64,000 nucleotides of DNA from Pyxicephalus adspersus (GCF_032062135.1 NC_092861.1:2070776-2134775), one strand, 5' to 3'. Positions 1-10,534 are shown, counted from the stretch's first letter. Program-made: numbers and translations. Notes: a model not told the origin generated them from the sequence alone.

Positions 1-719
1 CCCCATCAAAACTTTGCAATGAGGTCCCATATGATTTCTACTAAAACCCTGGGTGTGCCCATGATGCCCTGGGCTCAAATTGGGTGAAATAATGCTGGGG
101 TGTATTCAACCTGGAAGAAAGCCAGAGCTGGATCACCATTACCAGTATGGGGAAATGGCGGAACTGGAAAGGAATTGGCACAGTTTAGCAATCTCATGCA
201 TGGACTTTTATTCCTAAGACGTTAATGCTTTCAAGATATCTTATTAGAATATAAAAAGTAGGAGAAATTTCCTGGGGATTGGAGATCTAAAGCCTAGGGT
301 CCATTGGATGTCCAGGGGTCCCAGCTACAACTTTTATACTCTTGGTTAGAGTTGTGCACCTCGTCTTCCAAGACAATGGACCTGGAAGGCAGTTGGGGGC
401 TTATCAGAACAACTGGTAAAGATGGCATGAATGGGGGGTAGAGTTGGGGGCTTCATCTGTGTGTTCCACTGCTTTTAATATCCATGGAGGGGCAAAAGGT
501 GATACCTTACCTAGGGCCGCACTCTGCCTTAACCCATCTCTGGTTGTATAACAAACATTTCCTTGGAATAATGTGAACAAATTAAAATTTCTGCAAAATT
601 TTAAATGCTACCTGTATCCACATTGGCTGAGATTCAGGTATGGCTCTCATGCTGATCCTTCAGGTAATATGTTTGTGGTCATTAGATGATCAGATCATCC
701 CCAACATTATCTCCTTTTT
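1..719. other. no gene seen
   Basis: Mixed AT/GT sequence with no persuasive open frame, splice pair or recognised repeat. Confidence 0.4.
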
Positions 720-2000
720 GTAACACTAAAACTAACATCCCCGTAACTTCAACACTATTTCTGTATTCTTCACATTGACCCTTCTTGTAACCTTAACATG
801 AACCCTGCCTATTATCTTCACACCTACCTCCTCATATCCCAAAGATGAACCCTGCTCGTTATCCTTACACCTACCTTCCCGTAACCCCAACATGAACCCT
901 GTCTGGTATCCTCACACCTACCTCCTTGTAACCCTAGTAGGAACTCTGACTATTATCCTCACACCTACCTCCCCATAACCCTAACATGAACCCTGCCTAT
1001 TATCCTCACACCTACTTCCCTGTAACCCCACCAAAAACTTTCACTTTAATCCCCACACCTACCTACCGGTAACCCTTACATGGACCTTGCCTGGTATCCT
1101 CACGCCTACCTCCCCGTAACCCCAACATGAACCCTGACTATTATCCTCCCACCTACCCCCCGATAACCCTAACATGAACCCTGCCTATTATCTTCACACC
1201 TACCTCCCCATAAACCCAACATGAACCCTGTCTGGTTTCCTCACACCTACCTCCTTGTGACCCTAGCATGAACCCTGCCTGGTATCCTCACACCTTCTTC
1301 CCCATATAACTAACATGAACCCTACCTATTATCCTCACACCTACCTCCCCATATCCCTAACACGAACCCTGACTATTATCTTCACACCTACCTCCCCATA
1401 AACCCAACATGAACCCTGCCTGGTATCCTCACACCTACCTCCCTGTAACCCCAACATGAACCCTGACTATTATCCTCCCACCTACCCCCCCATAACCCTA
1501 ACACGAACCCTGACTATTATCCTCACAACTACCTCTTGGTAACCCTTAACATAACCCTGCTTGTTATCCTCACACCTACCTCCCCATGTCCCTAAAATGA
1601 ACCCTGCTTGGTATCCTCACACCTACTTCCCTGTAACCCCAACATGAACCCTGCCTATTATCTTCACACCTACCTCCCCATAACCCTAGCATGAACCCTG
1701 CCTGGTATCTTCACCCCTCCATACACCTCCCCATATTCCTAAAATTACCCCTGCCTGGTATCTTCAACCCTACCTCCCTGTAACCCTAGCATGAACCCTG
1801 CCTGGTATCCTCACCCCTTCTTCCCCATAACCCTAAAATTACCCCTGCCTGGTATCCTTAACCCAACCTCCCCATAACCCTAACATGAACCTTGCCTATT
1901 ATCCTGACACCTACCTCCCCGTAACCCCAGCATGAACCCTGCCTGGTATCCTCACACCTACCTCCCCATAACCCTAAAATAAACCCTTCTTGGTATCCTC
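720..2000. repeat. 47-bp minisatellite array
   Basis: Roughly 25 diverged copies of a unit of about 47 bp with cores such as ATCCTCACACCTACCTCCCC and ATAACCCTAACATGAACCCT. Copies differ by substitutions and small indels, and the left end is most degraded. The CCCTAAC-like words resemble telomere repeats only by chance within the unit. Confidence 0.9.
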
Positions 2001-2424
2001 ATTCTGATTAATCCCATTGATTGGTCTTTTCAGTTGCTCCCACAATATTTGCACCAGACACTATTGTTCTCCCCCACCTCTACTAGACACCATTGTGTGA
2101 CCCCACCACTGTTGTATCCCCCTAGACTTCTGTGGGCACAATTGTTTCTGCTCACCCCATGTGTTTTTTATGTTTTACATTTTTATGTTATGTTTTTTTT
2201 CCATCTTGCATCTCAGTGCTGTTGATCTCTTTTCTTTATCTCCATATTACCTGCAGCAGATACTCTTTATTGGTCTGGACTGGCATTCTGATGACCAGCA
2301 TTGACCGTTTTGGTATGACCGATGCTTGTCTCCACCAAAGTGCATACCTAGTCATTTTTTTGGGTGTGGGGAAAAGTTTGAACCTCCATCAGGTTATCTT
2401 TTACTGTGTGTGTTGACAAGATCT
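2001..2424. other. no gene seen
   Basis: Pyrimidine-rich sequence. Short open frames on the plus strand here are composition-driven, with no family match. Confidence 0.35.
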
Positions 2425-2812
2425 CCATTTGGTGCCATCCATTCATAGATCCATATATCCATCCATCCATAGATCCATCTATTTATCCATCAATAGATAT
2501 ATCCATTCATGCATACAAAGATCCATCCATTCATCCATTCAAATATCCAGGGATCCATCCATCCATAGATCCGTCCATTCCTCCATCCATAGATCCATCT
2601 ATCCATCCATCCTTCAATCTATCCACCTATCCATAGATCCATCCATTAATTTATCCATTGATCTATCCACCTATCCATAGATCCATTCATCCATCCGTGA
2701 ATCTATCCATCCATCCATTTATCCATTCATCCATCCATCCATCAATCCATAGATCAATCCATCCATCTAGAGATCCATCCATAGATCTATCCGTGTATTC
2801 ATCCATAATAGA
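2425..2812. repeat. ATCC-type tetranucleotide repeat
   Basis: Interrupted (ATCC)n with ATAGATCC variants over about 390 bp. The Ile-His-Pro-Ser repeats in all plus frames are translations of this microsatellite. Confidence 0.92.
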
Positions 2813-2814
2813 GT

Positions 2815-3290
2815 TCCAGGCTATGATCCTGCCCTGCCATTGGCTAATGTTTTTTTTATAGCTTCTCAGCTCCTAGGCACCAGTTATCAGTTAGATTTCC
2901 TGTTGTCTTTACGGGACCGACCTTTTGTCTTTACCCTTGGAAGCCATGTTTGGTGGATTGATTACCTGTGCATGACCCTTGGCTCTGTTTCCTGGGCTGG
3001 ATTCTCTTGCACTGTGTTATTTGGGGACCACCTGGTTGCTGATCATGGGCTGTATGACTTCCTTTGTGTCCTCTGTCCTGCTCTTGTGGGCTCCTAGTCC
3101 TCCGAGAGTCCTCCACAGATGCCCTTGTGCAAAGACCTCCGGGGGCCAGCCGTGTGCTGGGATGGGACAACGAGCACCCCAAAGCTGAGGGGGGCCAGGT
3201 ATAGGTGAAGAGTACAAAGTTAGATTGGGGGACCGGTATTTGGTGAGCACTGGCACTGCACCAGGGACTTACAACAGCTGATCAGGAGGT
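2815..3290 (+). repeat. dispersed repeat family X, copy 1 (partial)
   Basis: It shares ordered blocks with 32520-33350: CCTGCCATTGGCT, the GGACCGACC block, a GATTAC/GATTATCTGTG block, TTGGCTCTG and a closing GGTGAAGAGT...GAGCACTGG block. It is one of four copies in the window. The class is unknown; there is no coding frame, so it is likely non-autonomous or a long terminal or UTR piece of a retroelement. Confidence 0.6.
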
Positions 3291-4717
3291 TTTGTTTTAA
3301 TATTTACTATACGTGTATTTGTATATGTTTGTTTGTATGTATAATAGGGTCTGAAGCCGAAACACAGCCCAACATGAGCTCCAGAGCCAGAGCATAGCTC
3401 ATTATTTTATTTCACTTAGGTTCCAGAGCATAGATCATCATTCTTCCATATCCTGAAGCCACAGCTAAATCATAGGATATCATTTTATTTTACACAAGCT
3501 TTAGAGTCAAAGCAGAACTGATCTATTTATATGCAGAAAGCTCCGGAGCTAGATTAGAGCTTTTTTCTACATGAGCTATAGACCCATATCAGTAATCATC
3601 ATTTTATATTAAATAAACTGCAGGGCTGGAACAAAGCCCATTCTTTAATTGTAGATGAAGATGAACATTTCATTTTACATAAGCTCCAGGACCAGAGCAT
3701 AGATCATCGTTATACTTTTGCTGAACTCCATATCTGGATTAAAGCATTTTTTCAAGATGATCTGCAGGCTACGAGCAATGATGCAATGATCATCATTTCA
3801 TAAGCAGGGCTTGTGTTCTCTGAATGAACTGTGGAGCTAAAGCAGAATTCATTCCTCAGTTTTACATAAGCTTTAAATTCAAATTAAAGCTTATCCTTAA
3901 AAAAGCTTTGGAGCTTTTCTACACGAGCCAAGGAACCTGAGCAGTCATCATTATTATTATATTATACAGAGCTCATGGTTTTACTGTAGATGAGCTCTGG
4001 AGCTAGATATAAGCTTCAGAGACAGATTATAGCTCATTATTTATTTCACTTCGGCACCAGGAGTGGAGCATAGATCATTATTTCTTTATTTTTTTACATA
4101 AAAGTCAAAGCAAAGCTCATTTTATCTGTAAAATAGCTCTAGAGCTTGTAACGGAGCTTTTTTTCCCACATGAACTATGGAACCAGATCAGTAATTAATA
4201 TTCTATTTTAAATAGGAGTTTAAGGGTGATTTGGAGCCCATTATTCTACTTTATATGCTCTGAGAGTTCCTCATGTGATGCCAAAAAAGCTCCAAAGCCA
4301 GAGCAGAGCTTATCTTTTTACTCTAGATAAGCTTTTTACTTTTTAGTCTCCAGAAGTTCTGCTTTAAGGCTGATTTGGAGCTTATGATTCTACTTTAGAT
4401 ATTTCTTGCAGTGTAGAGTTTGAATCTTTATTCCTGAGAAGCTCCAAAGTCAGAACAGAGCTTTTTTTCTCCAGATAAGCTGTGCAGCTAGAGCAATGCT
4501 TCTTACCTTCAGATAGAGCTCAAGGGTGATTTTTACTTCATTATGATATTTTAGGGACACTCTCAGAGACTAGACTAGCTTGAAAGCTAGTGAAGAGTTC
4601 ATGTTATTCCAAAAAAGCTCCAAAGTTTAGAAGAGCCTTTTGTTTTATCCTAGATAAGCTCTCCAGCTAGAGCACAGCACCTCATTTATTGCAGATAGGC
4701 TTTAAGGGTGTTTTCCC

Positions 4718-4790
4718 TATTTAATGTACAGCGCTGCGTAATATGTTGGCGCTATATAAATCCTGTTTAATAATAATAATAATTTTGAGC
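4718..4790 (+). mobile_element. anuran dispersed repeat tail, copy 1
   Basis: TTTAATGTACAGCGCTGCGT, then AATATGTTGGCGCTATATAA, then ATCCTG and AAT repeats. The same block recurs at 28540, 44695, 63045 and 63822. It looks like the 3' tail of a non-LTR element or SINE that ends in AAT repeats. Confidence 0.7.
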
Positions 4791-4842
4791 TTAATATTCT
4801 ACCTTAGATATGCTCTGAGAGCTTAGTAGCTTGAGAGCTAAG

Positions 4843-5140
4843 TTACGTACACAAGTCCATTGGTTATCGCCCGATACGGCCGATATTGGACCAGAATCTG
4901 GCGTGTGTACAGCGCCCGTCGTCCATCATCTGAACGACCATCTTGGCGGACCCACAGGTGATGGACGATGAACAATCCTAATGCAAGGGAAAGGGGAGAG
5001 CGCACAGCAGGGTGCCGCTCAATCGTTCTCCCTCTCCCCTCTTCATAGAGCAGAACGGTGATCTATGTACAGCACTCGTTCATACGATGAAAGATCCTTT
5101 CCAACGACTATAATTACACGTGTGTATGCGGCTCTAGGGC
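4843..5140. mobile_element. GC-richer MITE with GTACACA/TGTGTA ends
   Basis: About 300 bp starting CGTACACAAGTCCATTGG and ending TACACGTGTGTATGCGG. The inverted ends (CGTACACA / TGTGTATG), a CpG-richer interior (CCGATACGGCCG, GCGCCCGTCGTCC) and its place inside an older array mark it as a later insertion. A hAT-type non-autonomous element is likely. Confidence 0.6.
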
Positions 5141-5585
5141 TGAGTTCCTCATATTATTCCAGAGAAGCTCCAAAGCCAGAGCACAGCTTATCTTTTTACT
5201 CTAGATAAGCTCTATAGCTAAAGCAGTGCTCCTAACTTTATTTTAACGTGATTTCAAGTTCATTATTTTTTTTACTTTGGATACTGTTTTTTCTGAGACA
5301 GGAGTAGCTCAAGAGCCAGAGAAGAGCTCCTCTTTCAAAAAAGCTCCAAAGTTAAAGAAAATCTTTTCACTCTAGAGAAGTTCTGCAGCTAGTGCAATTC
5401 TCCTCACTTTATTTCAGATCACCCTGCACCCCTGCCATTCAATCAACTGGGGTTATTGATAAGGTTGGGGCTTGCCCAGTTGGCCCTACCCTAAGAACAG
5501 CTCTATTTCCAAGTATCCAATGCCATGAAACTGCCTCACAAGCCGTGTATTGTCGCAGGGTGCCGCCATTTTTCTTTCTGCCCAG

Positions 5586-5672
5586 AGACGATCCTGGGCC
5601 ATGGTGGGTGAGAATTAATTCATCCCCGACACAGGGGCAGCCAGGCATGCCGGGATTCCCTGGCCAGCAAAG
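5586..5672 (+). other. weak candidate exon with four Gly-X-Y triplets
   Basis: An 87-bp open stretch sits between a pyrimidine-rich acceptor (TTTTTCTTTCTGCCCAG) and a donor-like CAAAG/GTAATG. In the open frame it ends GQPGMPGFPGQQ, four collagen-type triplets; the first half is not collagen-like. Both edges have the same phase. No neighbouring exon was recognised, so chance is quite possible. Confidence 0.15.
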
Positions 5673-6319
5673 GTAATGCAGTGCTTGTTATCTGCCCCAT
5701 TCTGTAATAACCCCTTGCCTGATCCTTTATTTTGTAAAGTGGGGCTTTAGTTCTACTATAAATCCTGGAAATGGAAGTGTCCATGTCACGCAAGCACAGA
5801 AGAATCACAGCTTTTATAAACAATGGAAGAAGAATGGTTGGTGGGGTCATGTGGCTCCCATTTATTTAGAAGGGGGTATATGGGTAGCTATGAGATGAGT
5901 TTTATGGGTGCTTTAATAGATATATTAATATTGCAATAACACTTGTGTCTTGTGCCATTTATTAACGTGTTGCATTACAACCATTCATTCGTTTTGAAGT
6001 GTTACCATCATTTGTATGGAACTACGATGCCTGTGCTTGGAGCTGCATGGTCTTGGTGCCTTGGGGAGCTCCATTGAGGATGAACATCACCACAATGCAC
6101 CAGTGTCACGTTATGAATGACGTGGCAATGCTTTCCTACAATATTCTATATCACAAGTGCAGAAACTGTTTCCTTTCAACCTGTCACTCCAACTGAACCA
6201 GTGAAAATGGGGAGAGGGATCGGTTTACAATTAAACTCCAATATATTAAGAAGAAGAAGTGAGGGAAATCTCCCTATCAGGGGAAGACAACCAAACAGAG
6301 TTTTAGGCATTAGAATGTG
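5673..6319. other. no gene seen
   Basis: Apparently single-copy sequence. No motif or repeat could be supported. Confidence 0.35.
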
Positions 6320-7275
6320 CTGATCTGGGGTCTACATGCTAAGGACTGAAGGACTATGTGGTCACAGGGGTCTGAATGGTAAGGGGGGGCTCTACTGAAT
6401 TCCAAAGAGGAGTTAATAGGGGAGGTTGATCTGGGCTCCAAGTGCTAAGGGGGAGCTGATTTTATTTGCTCCAAAAAGCATCACATTTCACACCAACCAA
6501 TAACACCAAACACTTCCGCTTTAACACAAAACGCCTCCACTGACCAATGATGACCAATATTCTGTCCCTGTATAAACTTGGCAGGTATGGAGTAAGGTGG
6601 TTATGGTGTATTGAGGGTGCTATGGACTGTGGTGCGGGGTGTATAAAGCTAATGAGGACTATGGTACTTATCATACATGGGGTGATCTAGAATGGGATGT
6701 GGGGTGTAGAAGGCTCATGTAGTCTGGGGTACATAATGTATGGGGGGGTATGTGGACCGTGGTGCTGAATGTACAAGGCTAATGTGGACTTTGGAACTTT
6801 TTCATATAGGGTGTGACGTGGACTCTGGTGTAGAGTGTTTAAGGCTTAATGTGCATTGTGGTACTTAGTGTATGGGGGGGTGATAGCCATTGTAGTATTT
6901 AGCGTATGGGGGATGATCTGGAATTGGGTATGGGGTGTAGAAGGCTAATGTAGTCTGGGGTACATGGTGTAAGGGCAGCGTGTAGAATCCTAATGTGGTC
7001 CGTTGTCATTTAGCATATAGTGGGCGCTGTGGATTGTGGTACGGCATGTATAATACTAATGTGCATTGCGATACTTAGCATAGAGGGGGTGATATGGACT
7101 GAAATGGTGGATGTACAAGGTTGGGGTTGGGGTGCTTTGGACTGTGTTGTGGAGTGTGTAAGACAAATGTGCATTGCGGGTGATCTGGAGTGGGGTGTAC
7201 AAGGCCAATGTGGACTGTGGTTCTTGTCATATAAGGGGTACCGTGAACAAGGGTATGGAGTGTAGAAGTCTAACT
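6320..7275. repeat. degenerate GT-rich tandem repeat
   Basis: Diverged units of about 65-70 bp with recurring words GGGGTGTAGAAGGCTAATGT, TGTGGACTNTGGTAC and TTAGCATATGGGGGG-like runs. Strand asymmetry (G/T on plus) persists for almost 1 kb. Short open frames on both strands come from it. Confidence 0.75.
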
Positions 7276-7280
7276 TGGAC

Positions 7281-7904
7281 ATATGCATGTAGAGTAGAGT
7301 TAGTAAAGTTCTCCAATCTTTTTTCCCCCCATGGGATATTTCGTGTAGACGCTCGGCACTGATAACTAACTTTGATTTTGGCCTCGGATCTTAGCACCTG
7401 CACAACACAAAACTCCGGAATTACTTTATTTCCATCCTCCATTTGACTTCCCGTGGTGAGCGTCACCTCCCGCCGAGTCTCTCCAGGCCGCTCTACATTG
7501 CAAAGCAATTTTCTGGGAAGGAAGAATGTTCAATTCGGTCCCCAGGCGAAGTGCCGGCTTCCAGCTAGGTTGGAAGAAAGCTGGAATTCATTAGTTTTCA
7601 TTTTCCGGGCGGCCTGAGGAGTTTCCCATCCAAACTGAGGACAAAATAAATGTTTTTTATATACAATTTCATCTCAGTCAGTCTCAGGTCGGCTTATTTT
7701 TATACAGCGTGGAGAAATCCCTTAATATCACAAAATGTTCACGGCAGAAAATTGTTTATCTGGAGGAATATTGAGTGGTGGGGGCCTGAACACCACAAAA
7801 AATTGCACTCACCCCTCTAGAGGTCAAACGCATTAGAATTGTAATATGAATCTACAGTGGACTCTTCGATTTAGAATTTTGTTAACAATTGAAATACAAT
7901 GGGT
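7281..7904. other. no gene seen
   Basis: Apparently unique sequence with a modestly CpG-containing part near 7440-7620. No exon signature was found. Confidence 0.35.
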
Positions 7905-8075
7905 CTAAATTTATTAAAGCTTTCCAAGACTCAAGAAGATATACTACCATGGGTGAACCTTAGTGATCCAGCAAACCTGAAATGGATCTGGGTCAGGATT
8001 GGTCCAAAGATCCCCCTGGTTCTCCCATAATGGTCTACCCTGTTCTGTCTTGGGAAAATTTAGGACTTATTGTAA
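7905..8075. mobile_element. palindromic MITE, copy 1 (incomplete)
   Basis: TTTATTAAAGCTTTCCAAGA, then GAAGATA, GATCCAGCAAACCTGAAATG and GGATCTGG. The same order is seen in the complete palindromic copy at 40070-40290. The right arm is degraded. Confidence 0.65.
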
Positions 8076-8789
8076 CTCAACTACTTGTGATCCCAATAAA
8101 GTCTACGGAAGTGGTTCAGTGCCACACCACCCTAAGATGCTGTGTTAGGGTTCATTTCAGACCTGGACGGTCAATTGAACTTCTAATTACCCCCATTCAA
8201 CCACATGGGTACCATTGGGTACCATTGTGTGCACATGGCTACATTTGGGGGGTGGTGGTTTGGGTTGCAGTACCTTGACATGACTCGTAGCTATGGTCGC
8301 CCTTGAACAGCTACGACATGATTGATCAGTGATGATCAAATTGAATGTAAATCCAAATTCAGCTTCCATTGACTTGAATGTGGAGGCGTTGGAGCTGCAG
8401 TTGAATGCATGTTGTAGCTACAAGACTGGTGATACTGCACCACAATCACAATCTTAACCTACATGTCTGAAGGCTTTTGCATCCAAAAAAAAGTGACTTC
8501 AACAGCTCCAGTTGTTTCAGTGATAAACAGGGCTTAGGGCCGTGGGACTGACTAATAATGGTGGACAACCCTCATCCAAACTAAGCCTATTGTTATCTAA
8601 ACACCTGAACCCTTTCTCCCCATCACACTTACTGGCTACTATATATGTGCAGAATACCACCCCTGCCCTTCTTCATGTACCTCGGGGGTGTGTCTATGGG
8701 TTCACAGGATGTGATGCTGGGTGTAAAAAAATAGACTTTTAGGATGTCCAGTAAAGCAAACCATTTACATAGCTGGAATCTATACAAAA

Positions 8790-9003
8790 GAACTTTCCAG
8801 GGTCTTAAGGAACCCCGGCTAGACTTGCTATATCCAAACAAACACGCCTGGTGGTCAGTGAGAAGAATGCCCCTGACATTGCTGGCCATTGGGAAGAATG
8901 TCACACTTCCAGATAGCCATACAGATCATTGGTGACCTGAGGGTCACAAATTGCTCAAGGAACCCCTAGAACCTCTGGAGGAACCCTAGTTGAGAAAGAC
9001 AGA
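8790..9003. mobile_element. hAT-like MITE, copy 1
   Basis: It shares GGTGGTCAGTGAGAAGAATG, GATCATTGGTGACCTGAG, AAATTGCTCAAGGAACCCC and GGAGGAACCCTAGTTGAGAA with the copies at 11003 and 40580. The AACCCTAGTTGAGAA end is typical of vertebrate hAT non-autonomous elements. The left end is eroded. Confidence 0.65.
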
Positions 9004-9552
9004 TTTTAGATGGATAAGCTATCTATATTTTCCAAGTTTTTGTAAAAAAAAAAAAACATCATCTGTACTATATTTTTTCTACACCATTGAGTTTAATATG
9101 TGTTGTGATTGAATAAGGAGTAGTTTTGGCTTGAAAACCCCTGGGGACCATTCAGAACTATAGTAGGTGAGTGATGATCAAAGCATATGTAAACCCAAAT
9201 TCAGCTTACCAGTCCTTGGATGTGGTGGCTGTACCCTCACATGGTTTTACCCTCTTCTATTCTGTCCAAATTATAAAAAAGTTGAATTGATGGACAGCTG
9301 CTCCCCGGGTAAGACCAATATAAATATCAAGTAAATGTTTAATTAACATAGGCCAGTTAAAATTGCAAATCAGGTTTCAAATGACAATGTCAAACCCTAT
9401 TGCATGTAGTATATGTGTCATATATTTACAAAATAGAAGGAAAAGGGTACTGGATCATACAATAAAACAGCAGATTTAATTTTTTTCCATTTGACTTCCT
9501 TATACCACCCTTCTTTCCTTCCCAGTTTTGCCAAATATTCACCAAGATGTCA
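9004..9552. other. region just 3' of pnoc, no gene seen
   Basis: AT-rich sequence with an A run near 9042. It may hold alternative pnoc 3' ends; no second gene is recognised. Confidence 0.3.
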
Positions 9553-9558
9553 TTTATT
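9553..9558 (-). promoter_or_regulatory. pnoc: candidate pnoc polyadenylation signal AATAAA
   Basis: AATAAA on the minus strand lies about 163 bases past the TGA stop. A weaker ATTAAA lies further on at 9475-9480. If used, the 3' UTR is about 180 bases. Mammalian PNOC can have a further 3' exon, so this terminal structure is a guess. Confidence 0.45.
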
Positions 9559-9720
9559 AAAGATAATGATTGGAGCTGTACGGCGTACGCCCACTAGGCA
9601 TGGTTCCAAAAATACCAACAACACTGGTGAGGGCTTCTTAAAATTATACTCTAAGGTGGTGGTAGACTTTCTGCCTTCGTAGTTCTAAATCAACTATTGT
9701 GCATCAACGGACAACAAGTC

Positions 9721-10305
9721 TCAGATCTCATTTTGCTCATCCAGTTCGTTCATGTCGTTGGTATAACTGTCATATTCGGCAGAACGTGTGGACATCCCCA
9801 AATACTGCCGCAGAAACTCGCTAAACCTTTTCTGGTTGTTCCATTTCCTGGCTGATTTTCGAACGCCTATGAAACCTCCGTAACGCTTCTGAAGGTCTTT
9901 CGAGGGGCCCATGAATTTCCTATAGCTGTATTTACCCTTGACGAACCCCCCAAAGCGTTTAGACATGGCGTTGGATGGATTTTGCAAGTCTCCGAATTCG
10001 TCAGGCCCGGTGGTCATCCCGAGCGTAGTTTCTCCTCCGTCGATGCTGGTGTCTTCTTCTTGCTGGCGGATCAGGTTGCTAATTTTGGAAAGTCTCTTCT
10101 CATCTTTGATCTTGCTCAAGTCCACTACTTTGGTCAGATCGTTAAGACGCTTGAAGTTGGAGGAGAACTGGTTGTCGTCGAACGGTTTGAAGTCTTCTTC
10201 GAAACTGTCCATGCTGAGTTGTATGGAGGACTTTATGAGGACTGTTTTGCATACACCCCACATGGAGCTGGAGTAGATTTTACCTTCGCACTCTACGATG
10301 CAGAG
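9721..10305 (-). CDS. pnoc: prepronociceptin, last coding exon (peptide-coding)
   Basis: This exon encodes residues 42-235 of a secreted neuropeptide precursor of the opioid/orphanin family. It opens with CIVECEGKIYSSSMWGVC, which carries the last three of the six cysteines typical of opioid precursors (spacing C-x3-C-x12-C, as in mammalian PNOC). An acidic spacer rich in D, E and S follows. Then come three peptides set off by Lys-Arg: a 22-residue FGGF peptide, YGGFIGVRKSARKWNNQ (nociceptin/orphanin FQ) and FSEFLRQYLGMSTRS (orphanin FQ2/NocII-like). A 20-residue acidic tail ends at TGA (9723-9721). The open frame continues 23 codons upstream, but those codons are the polypyrimidine tract of an acceptor ending CTCAACAG at 10306, so translation does not start there. 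It joins exon 41375-41497 in phase 0. The 235-residue product is longer than the 176-residue human protein. The KSARK core with FSEF separates it from prodynorphin and proenkephalin. Confidence 0.96.
   Translation of the reverse strand, partial: LCIVECEGKIYSSSMWGVCKTVLIKSSIQLSMDSFEEDFKPFDDNQFSSNFKRLNDLTKVVDLSKIKDEKRLSKISNLIRQQEEDTSIDGGETTLGMTTGPDEFGDLQNPSNAMSKRFGGFVKGKYSYRKFMGPSKDLQKRYGGFIGVRKSARKWNNQKRFSEFLRQYLGMSTRSAEYDSYTNDMNELDEQNEI
9781..9825 (-). other. pnoc: orphanin FQ2/NocII-like peptide
   Basis: FSEFLRQYLGMSTRS follows the KR after nociceptin. It matches the start of mammalian FSEFMRQYLVLSMQS. The mammalian peptide ends before a run of arginines; here only a single Arg (STRS) is present, so the C-terminal cleavage site is uncertain and the peptide could stay joined to the acidic tail. 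Confidence 0.8.
9832..9882 (-). other. pnoc: nociceptin/orphanin FQ mature peptide (Tyr1 form)
   Basis: Residues 183-199, YGGFIGVRKSARKWNNQ, flanked by KR on both sides. Mammalian nociceptin is FGGFTGARKSARKLANQ, so the message (GGF), the KSARK address and the NQ end are conserved. Position 1 is Tyr, the residue that classical opioid receptors prefer. The known receptor of this family is the Gi/o-coupled NOP (OPRL1) receptor. Confidence 0.95.
9889..9954 (-). other. pnoc: FGGF peptide encoded upstream of nociceptin in the pnoc precursor
   Basis: Residues 159-180 of the precursor form a 22-residue peptide between two Lys-Arg sites. It starts FGGFVKGKYSYRKF and ends SKDLQ. The FGGF start is the nociceptin-type message core, and the basic middle section parallels the basic address of nociceptin. 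It lies where mammalian precursors have nocistatin, which also ends in LQ before KR. Processing to a free peptide is inferred from the dibasic sites, not shown. Confidence 0.85.
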
Positions 10306-10534
10306 CTGTTGAGGAATAAATAGAAGAAATATTATAGAGAATTGGACAAGATATTGAATGTTAAATTGTAGCATTCACGTTCCACAACAATCCTGTTTCT
10401 TGAAAACAAACTGGTTTTAGTTATTTCAAAGCTCTACAACTATTGAAGTCTCAGCAAAATACAACTCTGCCCTCGACAAAAGGCAAACACCCTCACCAAC
10501 AATGGAGCTAATTTTTTTAGGAGATCTATATTTA

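Larger units (their letters stand above)
3345..5390. repeat. long degenerate AGCTC-rich tandem array with two insertions
   Basis: Words such as GAGCTCCAGAGCCAGAGC, AGCTCATTATTTTA and CTCTAGATAAGCTC recur over 2 kb at irregular spacings of roughly 60-150 bp. This is an old, heavily diverged tandem repeat. Two younger elements interrupt it: a dispersed-repeat tail at 4718-4790 and a GC-richer MITE at 4843-5140. Confidence 0.75.

Noticed and set aside
720..2000. Interstitial telomere repeat (CCCTAA words)
   Set aside because: The words recur only once per 47-bp unit and never in tandem, so they belong to the minisatellite unit.
9832..9882. Prodynorphin instead of pronociceptin
   Set aside because: YGGF and KW.NQKR look dynorphin-like, but the KSARK address, the following FSEFLRQYL peptide and the cysteine exon match PNOC.
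10306..10374. Start of a 217-residue pnoc protein at 10374
   Set aside because: The first 23 codons are the polypyrimidine tract and AG of a splice acceptor. A much better signal-peptide exon lies at 41375-41497 in matching phase.
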